DNA of 46,712 nt from Pseudomonadota bacterium (GTDB lineage Bacteria > Myxococcota_A > Polyangia > Polyangiales > JAFGIB01): positions 1 to 46,712 of the forward strand of contig JADGRE010000019.1 in NCBI GenBank assembly GCA_017881185.1. The letters are read 5' to 3'. How positions within the stretch are numbered: the first letter of the stretch is position 1; every line of letters starts with the position of its first letter. A program made the translations under genes and the position numbers. Shown here one piece after another: positions 32,000 through 42,000 of this stretch. The notes beneath the pieces were generated by a model. It saw only the letters and a list, made by a program, of their open reading frames with translations. It was not told the DNA's origin and searched no databases.

Positions 32000-34900
32000 T
32001 GCGCGCGCGCGTGCCGCTCTGGTGCAAGAGCAACTTCTCGTTCCTGGAAGGCGCGAGTCATCCCGACGAGCTGATCGCCGAAGCGCAGAGTCTGGGTCTA
32101 CCGGGCATCGCCATCACAGATCGCGACGGTGTGTACGGCAGCGTGCGGGCGCACCTCAAAGCCCGAGAGCTCGGGCTCAAGCTCATCGTTGGCTCGGAGC
32201 TCACCGTGATGGACGGCTCCACCCTGGTGTTGCTCGTACAGAACCGAGCGGGTTACGCGAACCTGTGTCGACTCATCACCAAGGGTCGCTTGCGACACAA
32301 AAAGGGTCGATGCTCGGTGTCGTGGCGCGAAATCTGCGAGCACGCTCCGGGGCTGCTCGCGCTGTGGGGTGGTGACCGCAGCTTGCTCGTGGGGCGCGAG
32401 CCACCGAGTGCCGTGGCAGATGAGCTCGTACAGGCGTTCGGCGACCGACTGTATGCCATAGTGGCGCGGCACCGTCGCGCTTCGGAGCCACAGAGCGAAG
32501 CGCTGCTGCGCGAGCGCGCGGCGCGTCATGGGTTGCCGCTGGTGGCTGCGACCGAGGTGCTCTACCACTTGCCCGCGCGTCGACCTCTGCAAGACGTGCT
32601 GACTTGCATCAAACACGGTGTGACGCTCTCCCACGCGCGCTCGTTGCTCAAGCCCAACGCGGAGCACGCGCTCAAGACACCGCACGCCATGGCCGCGTTG
32701 TTCGCAGATGATCCTGCGCTCCTCGAGCGCTGCGACGAGGTTGCGGCGCGCTGCAGCTTCTCCATGGGCGAGCTGCGTTATCGCTACCCATCGGAGCGTC
32801 TTCCAGACGGCACCACCTCGGCGCAGTGGCTGCGTAGCTTGGTCGAGCGTGGTGCCAGCAAGCGTTATGGCGAGCAAGTGCCAGCTGACACGAACGCGCA
32901 GATCGCAAGAGAGCTCGCCGTCATCGAGCAGCTCGACTACTGCGGCTACTTCTTGACGATGTGGGAGATTGTCGAGTTCTGTCGCGCCCGCGGCATCTTG
33001 TGTCAGGGCCGCGGTTCGGCGGCCAATTCTGCAGTCTGTTATTGCCTGGGCATCACGGCGATCGACCCAGTGCGCATGGGCTTGCTCTTCGAGCGCTTCT
33101 TGTCGGTGGAGCGCGCAGAGCCGCCCGACATCGATCTCGACATCGAGCACGAACGCCGCGAAGAGGTGATTCAGCACGTCTACGAGAAATACGGCCGCAC
33201 GCACGCCGCCATGGTCGCCAACGTGATTCGCTATCGCTCGCGTTCGGCGGTGCGCGACGTGGGCAAGGCGCTCGGTTTGCAGGAGACCTCACTCGACCGC
33301 CTGTCCAAGCTACTCTCGCACTGGGACAAGACCGAGCCGGAAACTTTGCGCCTGGCAGGCTTCGATCTCGACGCGCCGCTGCACACGCGTCTCTTGGCAT
33401 TGACCGAAGAAATCAGCGATTTCCCGCGACACCTGTCGATTCACCCTGGTGGTTTCTTGTTGGGCCACGAGCCCGTGCACGATCTGGTGCCCATCGAGAA
33501 TGGTGCCATGGACGAGCGCACCGTGATTCAGTGGGACAAGGACGACGTCGAGGCCATCGGGCTCTTCAAGGTGGACCTGCTCGGCTTGGGCGCGCTCACA
33601 CAGCTGCACAAATGCTTCGATTTACTGCGACAGCAGCGCGGGCTCGAGCTGTCGATGGCGACGATTCCGCCTGCCGACACCGAGACCTTCGACATGATCG
33701 CGCGTGCCGACACCGTCGGTGTGTTTCAGATCGAGAGCCGCGCGCAGATGGCCATGTTGCCGAGGCTCTTGCCCAAGACTTTCTACGACTTGGTGGTCGA
33801 GGTGAGCATCGTACGGCCGGGGCCGATCACGGGGGGAATGGTGCATCCGTACTTGCGCAGACGAAACGGCCAAGAGCCCGTCGTATATCCACACGAATGC
33901 TTGGTGCCAGTGCTCGAGAAAACCTTGGGCGTGCCGCTGTTCCAGGAACAAGTCATGCGTCTGGCGGTGGTTGCCGCCGATTACACGCCCGGCGAAGCCG
34001 ATCAGTTGCGGCGGGACATGGCCGCCTGGCGCAAGACCGGTCGCATCGAGTCTCACAAGGAACGCTTGCTCGAACGTATGCATCGCAAAGGCATCGCGCT
34101 CGAATTCGCCGAGCGGGTGTTCAAGCAGATCTTGGGCTTCGGCGAATACGGTTTCCCCGAAAGTCACGCCGCGAGCTTCGCGTTGATCGCGTATGCGACT
34201 GCGTATCTGCGTTGCCATCATTTGCCGGAGTTCACCTGCAGCTTGCTCAATGCGCAGCCCATGGGCTTTTATTCGGCGGCGACCATCATCGACGATGCCA
34301 AGCGCCACGGGTTGGTGGTTCTGCCCGTCGATGTACGCGCCAGTGCCTGGGACTGTACGCTGGAAGCGGGCGCGCTACGCATCGGGCTGCGTTACGTGAA
34401 AGGTCTCGGTGCTGCGCATCGGGCTCGCATCGAAGCCGCCCGCGTACAAGGAGCGTTCGTGTCGCTCGAAGACTTCGTGCAGCGTACTGCCCTCGAGGCC
34501 AAAGAGCTTTCGGCACTCGCGGAGGCCGGCGCCTTCGAGTGCTTTGGTCGCTCGCGTCGGCAAGCCTTGTGGACGGTGCGCGGTTTGTCACGCGAACACG
34601 CTACGACGCTGGCGCTCGCACCTGGTCGCGGTCGCGCGCGTTTCGTTCCCTTGCTGCCCATCGAACAGATCGCGTGGGACTACCGCACCATGAATCACAG
34701 CGCACGCGCCCACCCGCTCGCAGTGTTGCGTGACGAGCTGCGCGCGCAAGGTCTGCCGGATGCACGCACCTTGGCCTCGCTACGTGACGGTGCGCGTGCA
34801 CGTTATGCTGGTCTGGTCATTTGTCGCCAAAGGCCGGGCACCGCAGGTGGCGTGACCTTCATGACCATGGAAGATGAAACGGGCTTCGCGAACATCGTGC

Positions 34901-35073
34901 TGTGGAAGAACGTGTTCGATGCCCATGCCTTGCTCGCGCGCACCAGCTCTTTCCTCGGCGTGACGGGCAAGATTCAAGCGCAAGATGGCGTGGTGCATCT
35001 GGTCGCGGAAGAGCTTTGGTCGCCAGATACGCGGCGTTCTCCCGCACCGACCGGCAGCCGCGATTTTCACTGA
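31999..35073 (+). CDS. dnaE2: Error-prone DNA polymerase III alpha subunit DnaE2
   Basis: The 1024-residue protein begins with a PHP domain ([20 protein letters not shown] and [14 protein letters not shown]). The polymerase domain has the catalytic acids in [16 protein letters not shown] (Asp377, Asp379, Asp381) and the region [21 protein letters not shown]. The C-terminal part has an OB fold ([12 protein letters not shown] and [18 protein letters not shown]). The length near 1020 and the overall match are those of the DnaE2 branch, not the replicative DnaE1. It replicates past lesions with ImuB. The ATG at 31999 overlaps the imuB stop; GAGG lies upstream. It is convergent with the kinase gene, with 15 bp between. 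Confidence 0.95.
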   Translation: MRARVPLWCKSNFSFLEGASHPDELIAEAQSLGLPGIAITDRDGVYGSVRAHLKARELGLKLIVGSELTVMDGSTLVLLVQNRAGYANLCRLITKGRLRHKKGRCSVSWREICEHAPGLLALWGGDRSLLVGREPPSAVADELVQAFGDRLYAIVARHRRASEPQSEALLRERAARHGLPLVAATEVLYHLPARRPLQDVLTCIKHGVTLSHARSLLKPNAEHALKTPHAMAALFADDPALLERCDEVAARCSFSMGELRYRYPSERLPDGTTSAQWLRSLVERGASKRYGEQVPADTNAQIARELAVIEQLDYCGYFLTMWEIVEFCRARGILCQGRGSAANSAVCYCLGITAIDPVRMGLLFERFLSVERAEPPDIDLDIEHERREEVIQHVYEKYGRTHAAMVANVIRYRSRSAVRDVGKALGLQETSLDRLSKLLSHWDKTEPETLRLAGFDLDAPLHTRLLALTEEISDFPRHLSIHPGGFLLGHEPVHDLVPIENGAMDERTVIQWDKDDVEAIGLFKVDLLGLGALTQLHKCFDLLRQQRGLELSMATIPPADTETFDMIARADTVGVFQIESRAQMAMLPRLLPKTFYDLVVEVSIVRPGPITGGMVHPYLRRRNGQEPVVYPHECLVPVLEKTLGVPLFQEQVMRLAVVAADYTPGEADQLRRDMAAWRKTGRIESHKERLLERMHRKGIALEFAERVFKQILGFGEYGFPESHAASFALIAYATAYLRCHHLPEFTCSLLNAQPMGFYSAATIIDDAKRHGLVVLPVDVRASAWDCTLEAGALRIGLRYVKGLGAAHRARIEAARVQGAFVSLEDFVQRTALEAKELSALAEAGAFECFGRSRRQALWTVRGLSREHATTLALAPGRGRARFVPLLPIEQIAWDYRTMNHSARAHPLAVLRDELRAQGLPDARTLASLRDGARARYAGLVICRQRPGTAGGVTFMTMEDETGFANIVLWKNVFDAHALLARTSSFLGVTGKIQAQDGVVHLVAEELWSPDTRRSPAPTGSRDFH

Positions 35074-35088
35074 CGCTGCCGCGCGCGG

Positions 35089-38000
35089 TTAGGCGTCTTC
35101 CAGCTCGGGCGCCACATGACGCGCAATCGCTTCGAGCATGCCTCTGCGCATCCCGCGCGGCGTTTCAGTGCCCACGCGCAGCGCCACGGCGCCCACGAGC
35201 TTCTTGTCGCGTCCGCCCGTGCGCAACATCATCGTCGCGTAGCGGTCCTCTTCGGCGTTGGCGTCGCCGCCCAGCGCGACGATCGCCAGCTCAGACATGG
35301 ACTTGGCGTCCGTAGGTGTCGCTGACAGCTCCGTAGATTGCGCCTTGTCGAACTGCTCCTGCAAGATGCGCTCGACTTCGTCGCTCGGCTCGTCCGCCTC
35401 CAGCGTCGCGGTCAAGCGCAGCTTTCCGTTCCTCGCCACATACAAGTGGCCGGAGGTACCCGCCGACTGCTCTACGATGATGTGCAGTGCGCGCGCTGCG
35501 CGCTCATCGGCGTTTCTGCAGTCGTCGAACACCGCTTCGATACCGGCAACCTGTCGTTGCGTGGTCACCCGCGTGACGGGGTCTTTCTCCCCCGTTGCAG
35601 GGTTCGGCGCGTGCTCGGCACGACTGGGTCCCGTGGTCAGCGTGTCGGTCACCCGTTGCGCGCGCATCAAGAGCGAAGGATGACGAGTGATCGCGTACCA
35701 CTGCCGCATCAAGTCCAGGTGCGCACCTTGGCGCTCGCGGTCGCCAGCACGTGCCGCGACGAACGCCCCGGTTTCATGCAAGAAGCCCACGACGACTGGG
35801 TGGTCGGCGTCCTTCAACGCCTCCATCAGCCGATCGATGTGGCCTCGCGCCACTGCATGGTTACCGAGCTCCGCTTCCGCTCGCGCCAGCTGAATGTCGA
35901 GGTTCGCGCGACCCGCGGACATGCCTTCGTGTTGCATTGCAGGGCTGCTCAGCGCGCGCTCCACGGTCTGTTTCGCGAGCTCCGGTTTACCCGCAGCGAT
36001 CGCGATCTCGGCGTAGCATGCGTACAGGATGTCCCACATGCCGACTGAACCCGGTTCGACACTCGGTACCCACTTGCCGAGCAAGCTCATCGCGTCGTCG
36101 AGCTTGCGCAGGCTATAGCTGAGCTCGGCGCGCGCCAGATCGAGATACGCCGTGAGCATCGGGTAGCTTCCGACGAAGTGGGTGAGCAGCTCCGCGCAGC
36201 GACGCAGCGCCGCCACGTCCATCGTGCGAGTGCTCACGGCGAGCTCGACCAGCGTACGCCAGATGTCGAACTGCATGCCGAGGCCGGTCTGGATCGTGGT
36301 GGCGCGCAGCTTGTTGCGATGCGCGTCGGCCTTCTCGCGCTCGGCGCGCATGAGGTGGAAGACCACGCGGATCTGATGCGCCGCCATGGTGAGCTCGGGC
36401 GTGGTGATGCCGCCCTCGCGCGTGATCTCTTCGCTACCCGGCTCCAGCACACTTGCGTCCGTGCTGAGCTCAGCGAGCTCGTCGATGACCTGCAGCACGC
36501 GCTTGCTGCTCAACGAGTACTGGGCCTCGACCATGCCCAGGCCGATGTACACGGCACCCATGATGCCGCGACGCGAGCCACGATTGGCGCCCGGCAGCGT
36601 CTCGTGGGCCTTGGCGAGCGAGAGCGCATTCAGGTGCCACTTGCGTGCGGCGGTGGGCAGCGCCCGCAGCGTGAGCGTGGAACCGCGGAAGGTCGCGGAT
36701 GTGAGGCGGCCGAGCACTCCAGACGGCGCCACTGCGTCGGTCATGGCAGTCAATCGCTGCATGCCCGCGATGTCCATCGTGGACGTGCGCACGGTCATGA
36801 CCGCGTAGGCCGCGCGATAGAAGAGTGCGACTGCCGCGATCGGTCGAGGCCCACGCCGGCGCGTGGGCGTGAGCCAACGCCGCACGCTCGCCAAGAGCAG
36901 CGCGACGTAGAAGCTGAGCGAGCGCCCGAGCACAGGGGTCAGTCGCTCGGCGATGGGGACGCCCGCGTGGTAGCAGAGCGCGCTGACGGTGGCTTCTCCG
37001 TACTCGGCGATGATGCGCCGGTCCATCGAGCCGACCATGATCGAGCGCAGCCACAGGCAATCGCGCGGGCTGCGCCCCTGCTTCTCGTAGAGCGCCAGCG
37101 CCGCTTCGAGTGCAGGCAGTGCAGCTGACATCGCAATGCCGCGACCCGTCAGCTTCGGCGCAGCCTGTGCCAAGAGATCGGCGCCGCGGTGCTCGTCGCC
37201 GCCGCGCAGCACGTGCCAGCCCGCCTCGATCACGTCCTGGGGACGGTTGGCGCCCAGACGCAACAACGCCTCACCGAGGCGCTTGTGCAAGAAACGCCCG
37301 CGCTCAGGAGGGAGCTCTGCCAGCAGGACCTCGCGCAGCGAATCTTGTCCGAAGCGATAGCCATCGGCAGCGTTGGTCAACACGCCCTTGGAGATCAGCT
37401 CGTCGAGCGTGCGAAACACCTCGGATTGTGACTTCTCCTCGGCCAGCGCCAGACACAGCTGCAACGGAACGGTGCCGCGGCGCACGCACAACGCTTCGGC
37501 CAGCGCGCGTTCCGAGCCTGACAGTGCCGCGGCGCGTGCGCTCATGGTCGCCGCGAGGCTCACAGGCAGCTGCTCACGTGGCACCGACGGCGGCAACACC
37601 CACATCCCGTCGACGAAGCGCACGAAGCTCTTCTCCACCAGGTGGCGAGCGAGCTCCATGATCTGCATGGGCGAGCCCGTGGTGATGTCGTGCACCCAGT
37701 TGCCCAGGTCATCGGAATTGGGAACCTCTCCGAACAGCGACGACATCAACGCGAGCGTGTCCTTGCGACGCAGGCGGTGCAGCCGCAGGCGGCGCGCATC
37801 CGCAGTGAGCGCTGCGACGGCCTCGGGCGCGGAGATCGAGCCCGCCAGCCGTCGCGTGGTCACGAGCAAGATGCGCCGCTGCTTGGCCTCTTGGGCCAGC
37901 GCGCCGAGCAGCGAAGCAGAACTCTCGTCGACCCGATGCAGGTCGTCGACCAAGAGCACGAGCGTGTGGTGGTTGCTGAGATCGAGCAACCACGAGAGGA

Positions 38001-39291
38001 ACGCGGCGTGAAGTCGTGCGCGCAGCACGCTGGCGTCGTCTGGCAGCGAGGCGCGGGGTGCCAGCTGCGCGAACTCTTCGAAGACGTGTCCGAGCACCGG
38101 CGCGTATGGCAGCGCAGCTTCCCGTGCGTCGTGGGGCGCCGCGTGCAAGATGGCCTTGGCCAGCGCGTGTGCTACGGCGTTGGGCCCACGGTTGGACCGA
38201 GCCTCGACGCGAATCGTGAGCGCTCCCGTCAGCTGTGCCTGCAATGCCGCTTCGTCGAGCACTCGGGTCTTGCCCACGCCCGGGTTGCCCTCGATCACCA
38301 CAGTGCTGCCTTGTTTGGTGTGCGCGCGGGCGATGCGCCGCTGGAGCGTCTCCATCGGGTGCGTGCGTCCGATCAATCGCGAGTTGAGTAGATAGCTCTC
38401 GGCGGTGCGCACGCGATCTTCGTCGGGCGGCAGCTCGCCGATGGCAGTGAGCCTGTCGATCACCTCCGACGCACTGGCGGGTCGGTACATCGGGTCGAGG
38501 CTGAGCATCGACATGACCAGGTCATCGAGCGCAGGCGGTGCATCGGGCACGAGCTGGTGCACGCGCGCGGGCTGGGTGAGCCAAAGCTCGGGCAGGTCTT
38601 CCAGCTGCTTCGCACGGTAGGCGTGACGATTGGTCAGCAGCCGGTACGCGAGCGCTCCGAGCGAATACAGGTCGGAGCGGTGATCGAGCCCGGTGCCGCG
38701 CAGCGCTTCCGGCGGCACCATCGGTGGCGTGCCGACGATCTCCTCGGCCACGCCAAAGCCCGCCATCGTGCCGAAGTCGAGCAGCTTGCAGCGATTGTCG
38801 CTGGTGATCCGCACGTTGCGCGGGCTCAGGTCGCGGTGCAGTCGGTTACGCGTGTGCAGCAGCGCCAGCGACGATGCGACGTCGCGCAGATACCGACACG
38901 CCTCGCGGTAAGGGATCGGCGCCAGCTCGCCCAGGTCGCGCCCGTCGAGCAGCTCCATCGTGTAGTAGGGACCGTGCTTGTCGATGCCATAGTCGAACAC
39001 CTCGACGATGCGCGGGTGCTTCATGCGCGCGAGCGTGTGGTACTCGCGCTCGAAAAGCGCCGTGATGCGCGCGCTGTGGGCCGCGCTGTCGAGCAAGCGC
39101 TTGAGCGCAACCTCTTGCTGCGTGGAGACGTCGATCGCGCGGTAGACGACGCCGACACCCCCTCGCGCCAGCTCCCGCTGCAGCTGGTAGCGGCCGGCCA
39201 CCAACTCGCCTGGGGTCGCTGAGTCGGCTTCGGTCATGCGTGGTGGAGGCGACGGATCATGTGTGTCTGCGCCGAGGCTCTCCGGTTGCAC
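35089..39291 (-). CDS. Giant Ser/Thr protein kinase with AAA-type ATPase and GAF-like domains
   Basis: The 1400-residue protein has a kinase domain at about 34-285: Gly loop LARGGVGVVY, Lys64 (VALK), HRDLSPRN (Asp154, Asn159), DFG at 172-174. From about 300 follows an AAA_16-type ATPase with Walker A GNPGVGKT (335-342) and Walker B-like VLLVDDLHRVDESS. A long helical (TPR-like) region spans roughly 640-1200. The last 150 residues resemble a GAF sensor (ERAARALHIIVEQSAGTSGH). This layout resembles the PknK/MalT-like signalling kinases of myxobacteria. Targets are unknown. Residue 19 is an alternative start. It is transcribed alone, convergent with dnaE2. Confidence 0.92.
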   Translation of the reverse strand: MQPESLGADTHDPSPPPRMTEADSATPGELVAGRYQLQRELARGGVGVVYRAIDVSTQQEVALKRLLDSAAHSARITALFEREYHTLARMKHPRIVEVFDYGIDKHGPYYTMELLDGRDLGELAPIPYREACRYLRDVASSLALLHTRNRLHRDLSPRNVRITSDNRCKLLDFGTMAGFGVAEEIVGTPPMVPPEALRGTGLDHRSDLYSLGALAYRLLTNRHAYRAKQLEDLPELWLTQPARVHQLVPDAPPALDDLVMSMLSLDPMYRPASASEVIDRLTAIGELPPDEDRVRTAESYLLNSRLIGRTHPMETLQRRIARAHTKQGSTVVIEGNPGVGKTRVLDEAALQAQLTGALTIRVEARSNRGPNAVAHALAKAILHAAPHDAREAALPYAPVLGHVFEEFAQLAPRASLPDDASVLRARLHAAFLSWLLDLSNHHTLVLLVDDLHRVDESSASLLGALAQEAKQRRILLVTTRRLAGSISAPEAVAALTADARRLRLHRLRRKDTLALMSSLFGEVPNSDDLGNWVHDITTGSPMQIMELARHLVEKSFVRFVDGMWVLPPSVPREQLPVSLAATMSARAAALSGSERALAEALCVRRGTVPLQLCLALAEEKSQSEVFRTLDELISKGVLTNAADGYRFGQDSLREVLLAELPPERGRFLHKRLGEALLRLGANRPQDVIEAGWHVLRGGDEHRGADLLAQAAPKLTGRGIAMSAALPALEAALALYEKQGRSPRDCLWLRSIMVGSMDRRIIAEYGEATVSALCYHAGVPIAERLTPVLGRSLSFYVALLLASVRRWLTPTRRRGPRPIAAVALFYRAAYAVMTVRTSTMDIAGMQRLTAMTDAVAPSGVLGRLTSATFRGSTLTLRALPTAARKWHLNALSLAKAHETLPGANRGSRRGIMGAVYIGLGMVEAQYSLSSKRVLQVIDELAELSTDASVLEPGSEEITREGGITTPELTMAAHQIRVVFHLMRAEREKADAHRNKLRATTIQTGLGMQFDIWRTLVELAVSTRTMDVAALRRCAELLTHFVGSYPMLTAYLDLARAELSYSLRKLDDAMSLLGKWVPSVEPGSVGMWDILYACYAEIAIAAGKPELAKQTVERALSSPAMQHEGMSAGRANLDIQLARAEAELGNHAVARGHIDRLMEALKDADHPVVVGFLHETGAFVAARAGDRERQGAHLDLMRQWYAITRHPSLLMRAQRVTDTLTTGPSRAEHAPNPATGEKDPVTRVTTQRQVAGIEAVFDDCRNADERAARALHIIVEQSAGTSGHLYVARNGKLRLTATLEADEPSDEVERILQEQFDKAQSTELSATPTDAKSMSELAIVALGGDANAEEDRYATMMLRTGGRDKKLVGAVALRVGTETPRGMRRGMLEAIARHVAPELEDA

Positions 39292-39639
39292 GGCGACCTA
39301 AAGTATGGCGGAAGGGCTGCGCTTGGGGCAATCGAAGCAGCCTCACCCCAGGCCGCGCCACGCCAATCAAGAGCGTACACGGAGGCCAATGTGGGGCACC
39401 GAACACATGAATAGCCACCCGCGCGGGGCGTCCAGCCGGAGCATGTTTAGCTCCGCCAGGCACGCTTTCGTACGTACCAGCGCCCTGCTTCGCGTGGCGG
39501 CTTTGGGGCCCTGGAAATGCCCGGCGTTGTGGTTCGCCTTGGGGAGCGTTTGTGCGTATAGTGCGCGCCTGGTGGCGGTGGGCTGCGGTAGTAGCTGGTA
39601 CGACAAGCCGACGGGTCTCTGTCGCGTAGGAGGATTCTG
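39292..39639. other. 348-bp intergenic region upstream of the DctP gene
   Basis: This is the only stretch of over 300 bases without a firm gene. It is divergent between the kinase and the solute-binding protein. I see the candidate -10 TATAGT at 39557-39562 with no good -35. A plus-strand open frame ending at the DctP start is listed separately. No RNA gene or repeat was recognised. Confidence 0.6.
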
Positions 39640-39640
39640 A
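39389..39640 (+). CDS. Possible small exported peptide overlapping the DctP start
   Basis: An open frame of 83 codons ends with a TGA that overlaps the DctP ATG (TGATG), with GGAGG three bases before its ATG. An inner ATG at 39443 would give about 65 residues. The tail has a hydrophobic run (CPALWFALGSVCAYSARLVA) followed by VGC, which could be a lipobox. The remainder is only CGSSWYDKPTGLCRVGGF. It could be a short lipoprotein coupled to DctP, or a chance frame covering the promoter region; composition does not decide. The stop/start overlap is the main reason to list it. Confidence 0.25.
   Translation: MWGTEHMNSHPRGASSRSMFSSARHAFVRTSALLRVAALGPWKCPALWFALGSVCAYSARLVAVGCGSSWYDKPTGLCRVGGF
39557..39562 (+). 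promoter_or_regulatory. Candidate -10 element of the DctP gene
   Basis: TATAGT matches five of six consensus bases and stands out in a GC-rich region. No convincing -35 lies 16-18 bp upstream (TTCGCC at 39533-39538 is the closest). The leader would be about 70 nt, with AGGAGG 6 nt before the ATG. Confidence 0.35.
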
Positions 39641-40659
39641 TGCGAGCTTCGGTCTCTATTGTTCTGATGGCTGCATTGCTATTGGCTGTGCCCGCAGGCG
39701 CGCGTCTGCACGCGGAAGGCGAGGGAGGTGCTCAGACTGTCATCAAAGTCGCGACGATGATCCCGCGCACCACGGACATCGCGATCCAGGAGAAGCGTTA
39801 CAACCAGCGCTTGGCCGAGGCCACCGGCGGCCGCATCCAGTTCAAGACGTTCTTTGGCGGCAGTGCCGGCGACGACACCACCGTGATGCGCAAGATGCGC
39901 TCCGGTCAGGTCGACGGCGCGCCGCTGGGCGTCGACGTGGTCGCGCAGTTCGTGCACCAGTGCACCATCCTGATGGCCCCGCAGACCTTCTTCAATTACA
40001 AGCAAGTCGACGCCGTGCGCGAGGAGCTCTCGCCCACGTTCAACAAGGAAGCCTGGGACAACGGCTTCAAGATCATGTCGTGGTGGGATGGCGGTCGCGT
40101 CCGCATCTTCAGCAAGCAGCCGATCCGCAGCTTCGACGATCTGCGTAAGGGTCGCCCGTGGCTGTACCCCGAGAGCGCGTTGCTCAAGGAGTTCTACAGG
40201 ATGATCAACGTGACGGGCGTGCCGCTCGACCTGAACGAGGTCTACGGCGGCCTGACCACGAACATGATCGACACCGTGTGGATCTCGTCCGTGCTCGGCA
40301 CGGCGTTCCGCTGGTCGAGCCAGACGCAGTTCGTGTCGGCCACCCCGGTCGACGTCATCCAGGGCGCGTTCTTGCTGCGCAAGGCCACCTGGGAAGGCCT
40401 GAGCAAGGCCGACCAGAAGGTCTTGGAAGAAGTGATGAACGAGCAGTCGGCCAAGACCATCAAGCAGTTCCGCGAAGACGACGAGCGCACCTTCGCCAAG
40501 CTCCAGACCCACGGCATCACGCCGTTCACCTTCGCCAACCAGAAGGAATGGGACGAAGCGGGCCAGAAGCTGCGCCTCAAGATGGTCGGCCGCACCTACT
40601 CGAAGGAGTTGCTCGACAAGGTGGAAGCCATCACCAAGAAGTTCCCCGGCACCATGTGA
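39640..40659 (+). CDS. TRAP-type solute-binding protein (DctP family), orphan
   Basis: The 339-residue protein starts with a Sec signal peptide (about 1-25, SIVLMAALLLAVPAGARLHA) and has the DctP fold. IKVATMIPRTTDIAIQEKRY is followed by GGRIQFKTFFGGSAGDDTTV and MRSGQVDGA. The ligand-domain helix is LLKEFYRMINVTGVPLDLNE, then VYGGLTTNMIDTVW. In TRAP transporters this protein binds carboxylates or related solutes and delivers them to DctQM. No dctQ or dctM gene is adjacent, and a strong terminator closes the unit, so partner permeases are elsewhere or it works alone. The ribosome binding site AGGAGG is near-ideal. Confidence 0.9.
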   Translation: MRASVSIVLMAALLLAVPAGARLHAEGEGGAQTVIKVATMIPRTTDIAIQEKRYNQRLAEATGGRIQFKTFFGGSAGDDTTVMRKMRSGQVDGAPLGVDVVAQFVHQCTILMAPQTFFNYKQVDAVREELSPTFNKEAWDNGFKIMSWWDGGRVRIFSKQPIRSFDDLRKGRPWLYPESALLKEFYRMINVTGVPLDLNEVYGGLTTNMIDTVWISSVLGTAFRWSSQTQFVSATPVDVIQGAFLLRKATWEGLSKADQKVLEEVMNEQSAKTIKQFREDDERTFAKLQTHGITPFTFANQKEWDEAGQKLRLKMVGRTYSKELLDKVEAITKKFPGTM

Positions 40660-40693
40660 GTGAGCAGTGCCGCACACGCGGCACTCCAAATGC

Positions 40694-40727
40694 GAAACCC
40701 GGGCTGACGAAAGTCGGCTCGGGTTTC
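40694..40727 (+). terminator. Strong hairpin terminator with GAAA tetraloop
   Basis: GAAACCCGGGCTGAC (40694-40708) pairs with GTCGGCTCGGGTTTC (40713-40727), with two G-U pairs, and the loop is GAAA (GNRA type). TGCTTTCG follows on the plus strand. It ends the DctP transcript and faces the convergent acyl-CoA dehydrogenase gene. Confidence 0.8.
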
Positions 40728-40768
40728 TGCTTTCGTGCGCCCAGCATGGGCGCGGGTTGGCGCTTCGT

Positions 40769-41974
40769 TCAGCGGTGCTTCTTCAGCTCGAGGCGTGCGA
40801 GCTGATCCATGTGCACTTCGTCGGGGCCGTCGGCAAAACGTAGCGTGCGGATGTTGGCCCAGGCGGCGGCGAGGAACGTGTCTTGACACACGCCCATGCC
40901 GCCATGCACCTGAATCGCACGATCGATCACGCGCAGTGCCATGCTCGGTGCCACGACTTTGATGGAGGCGATCTCGGTGCGCGCTTCCTTGTTGCCCGCT
41001 TGGTCCATGCGCTGTGCGGCGTACATCGTCAGCAGCCGTGCTTGATCGATCTCCATGCGTGACTTCGCGATGTCCTGGCGCACCGAGCCCATGTCGGAAA
41101 GTTTCTGCCCGAACGCGACGCGCGCCTGGGCGCGCTTGCACATCAGCGCGAGCGCACGCTCTGCGACGCCGATGGTGCGCATGCAGTGATGGATGCGTCC
41201 GGGGCCCAGACGTCCCTGCGCGATCTCGAAGCCGCGGCCCTCACCGAGCAGCAAGTTGCTAACCGGTACACGCACGTCCTTGAATTCGATTTCGCCGTGC
41301 CCGTGGGGCGCGTGATCGTAGCCGTACACGCTGAGCATGCGCTTGATGTTCACGCCGGGTGCATCGCGAGGCACGAGAATCATCGACTGTTGCGCGTGTC
41401 GTGGCGCGCTCGGGTCGGTCTTACCCATGAACACGAAGACCTTGCAGCGTGGATCCCCCGCGCCCGACGACCACCACTTGCGACCATTGATGACGTAGTG
41501 GTCGCCGTCGCGGACGATGCTCGACTGGATGTTGGTCGCGTCCGACGAGGCCACGTCCGGCTCCGTCATGCAGAACGCAGAGCGGATCTCGCCGGCGAGC
41601 AGCGGCTTGAGCCACTTCTCCTTGTGCTCGGCGGAGCCATAGCGCTCCAACACTTCCATGTTGCCGGTGTCGGGCGCGGAGCAGTTGGTGGCTTCGGCGG
41701 CCAGGCCGTAATAGCCCATGATCTCGCACAGCGGCGCGTACTCGTAGTTGGTCAAGCCGGCGCCATTGCGGCTCTCGGGCAGGAACAGGTTCCACAGCCC
41801 GAGCTTCTTCGCTTTCTGCTTCAGCTCCTCCACGACGGGCACCGGTTGCCAGCGATCGGCACTGGCTTGCAGTTGATCGGCGAAGACCTGTTCTGCAGGC
41901 AGGCATTCCTTCACCGCGAAATCGAGCAAACGTGCGTGCAGGTCTTTCGCCTTCTCGGACATGTCGAAGCTCAT
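40769..41974 (-). CDS. Acyl-CoA dehydrogenase
   Basis: The ATG at 41974 has GAGGAAGG upstream. The 401-residue protein shows the acyl-CoA dehydrogenase layout: helical N-domain, beta-domain FAD/substrate motif [20 protein letters not shown] with [16 protein letters not shown], and C-terminal [19 protein letters not shown]. The sequence resembles the ACAD11/FadE-like branch active on long or branched acyl-CoAs. The catalytic Glu position is not certain by eye. It lies 26 bp after the quinone oxidoreductase gene on the same strand, so an operon is likely. It is closed by the convergent DctP terminator region. Confidence 0.92.
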   Translation of the reverse strand: MSFDMSEKAKDLHARLLDFAVKECLPAEQVFADQLQASADRWQPVPVVEELKQKAKKLGLWNLFLPESRNGAGLTNYEYAPLCEIMGYYGLAAEATNCSAPDTGNMEVLERYGSAEHKEKWLKPLLAGEIRSAFCMTEPDVASSDATNIQSSIVRDGDHYVINGRKWWSSGAGDPRCKVFVFMGKTDPSAPRHAQQSMILVPRDAPGVNIKRMLSVYGYDHAPHGHGEIEFKDVRVPVSNLLLGEGRGFEIAQGRLGPGRIHHCMRTIGVAERALALMCKRAQARVAFGQKLSDMGSVRQDIAKSRMEIDQARLLTMYAAQRMDQAGNKEARTEIASIKVVAPSMALRVIDRAIQVHGGMGVCQDTFLAAAWANIRTLRFADGPDEVHMDQLARLELKKHR

Positions 41975-42000
41975 GCTGTTGCCTTCCTCGTTGCAGTGGT

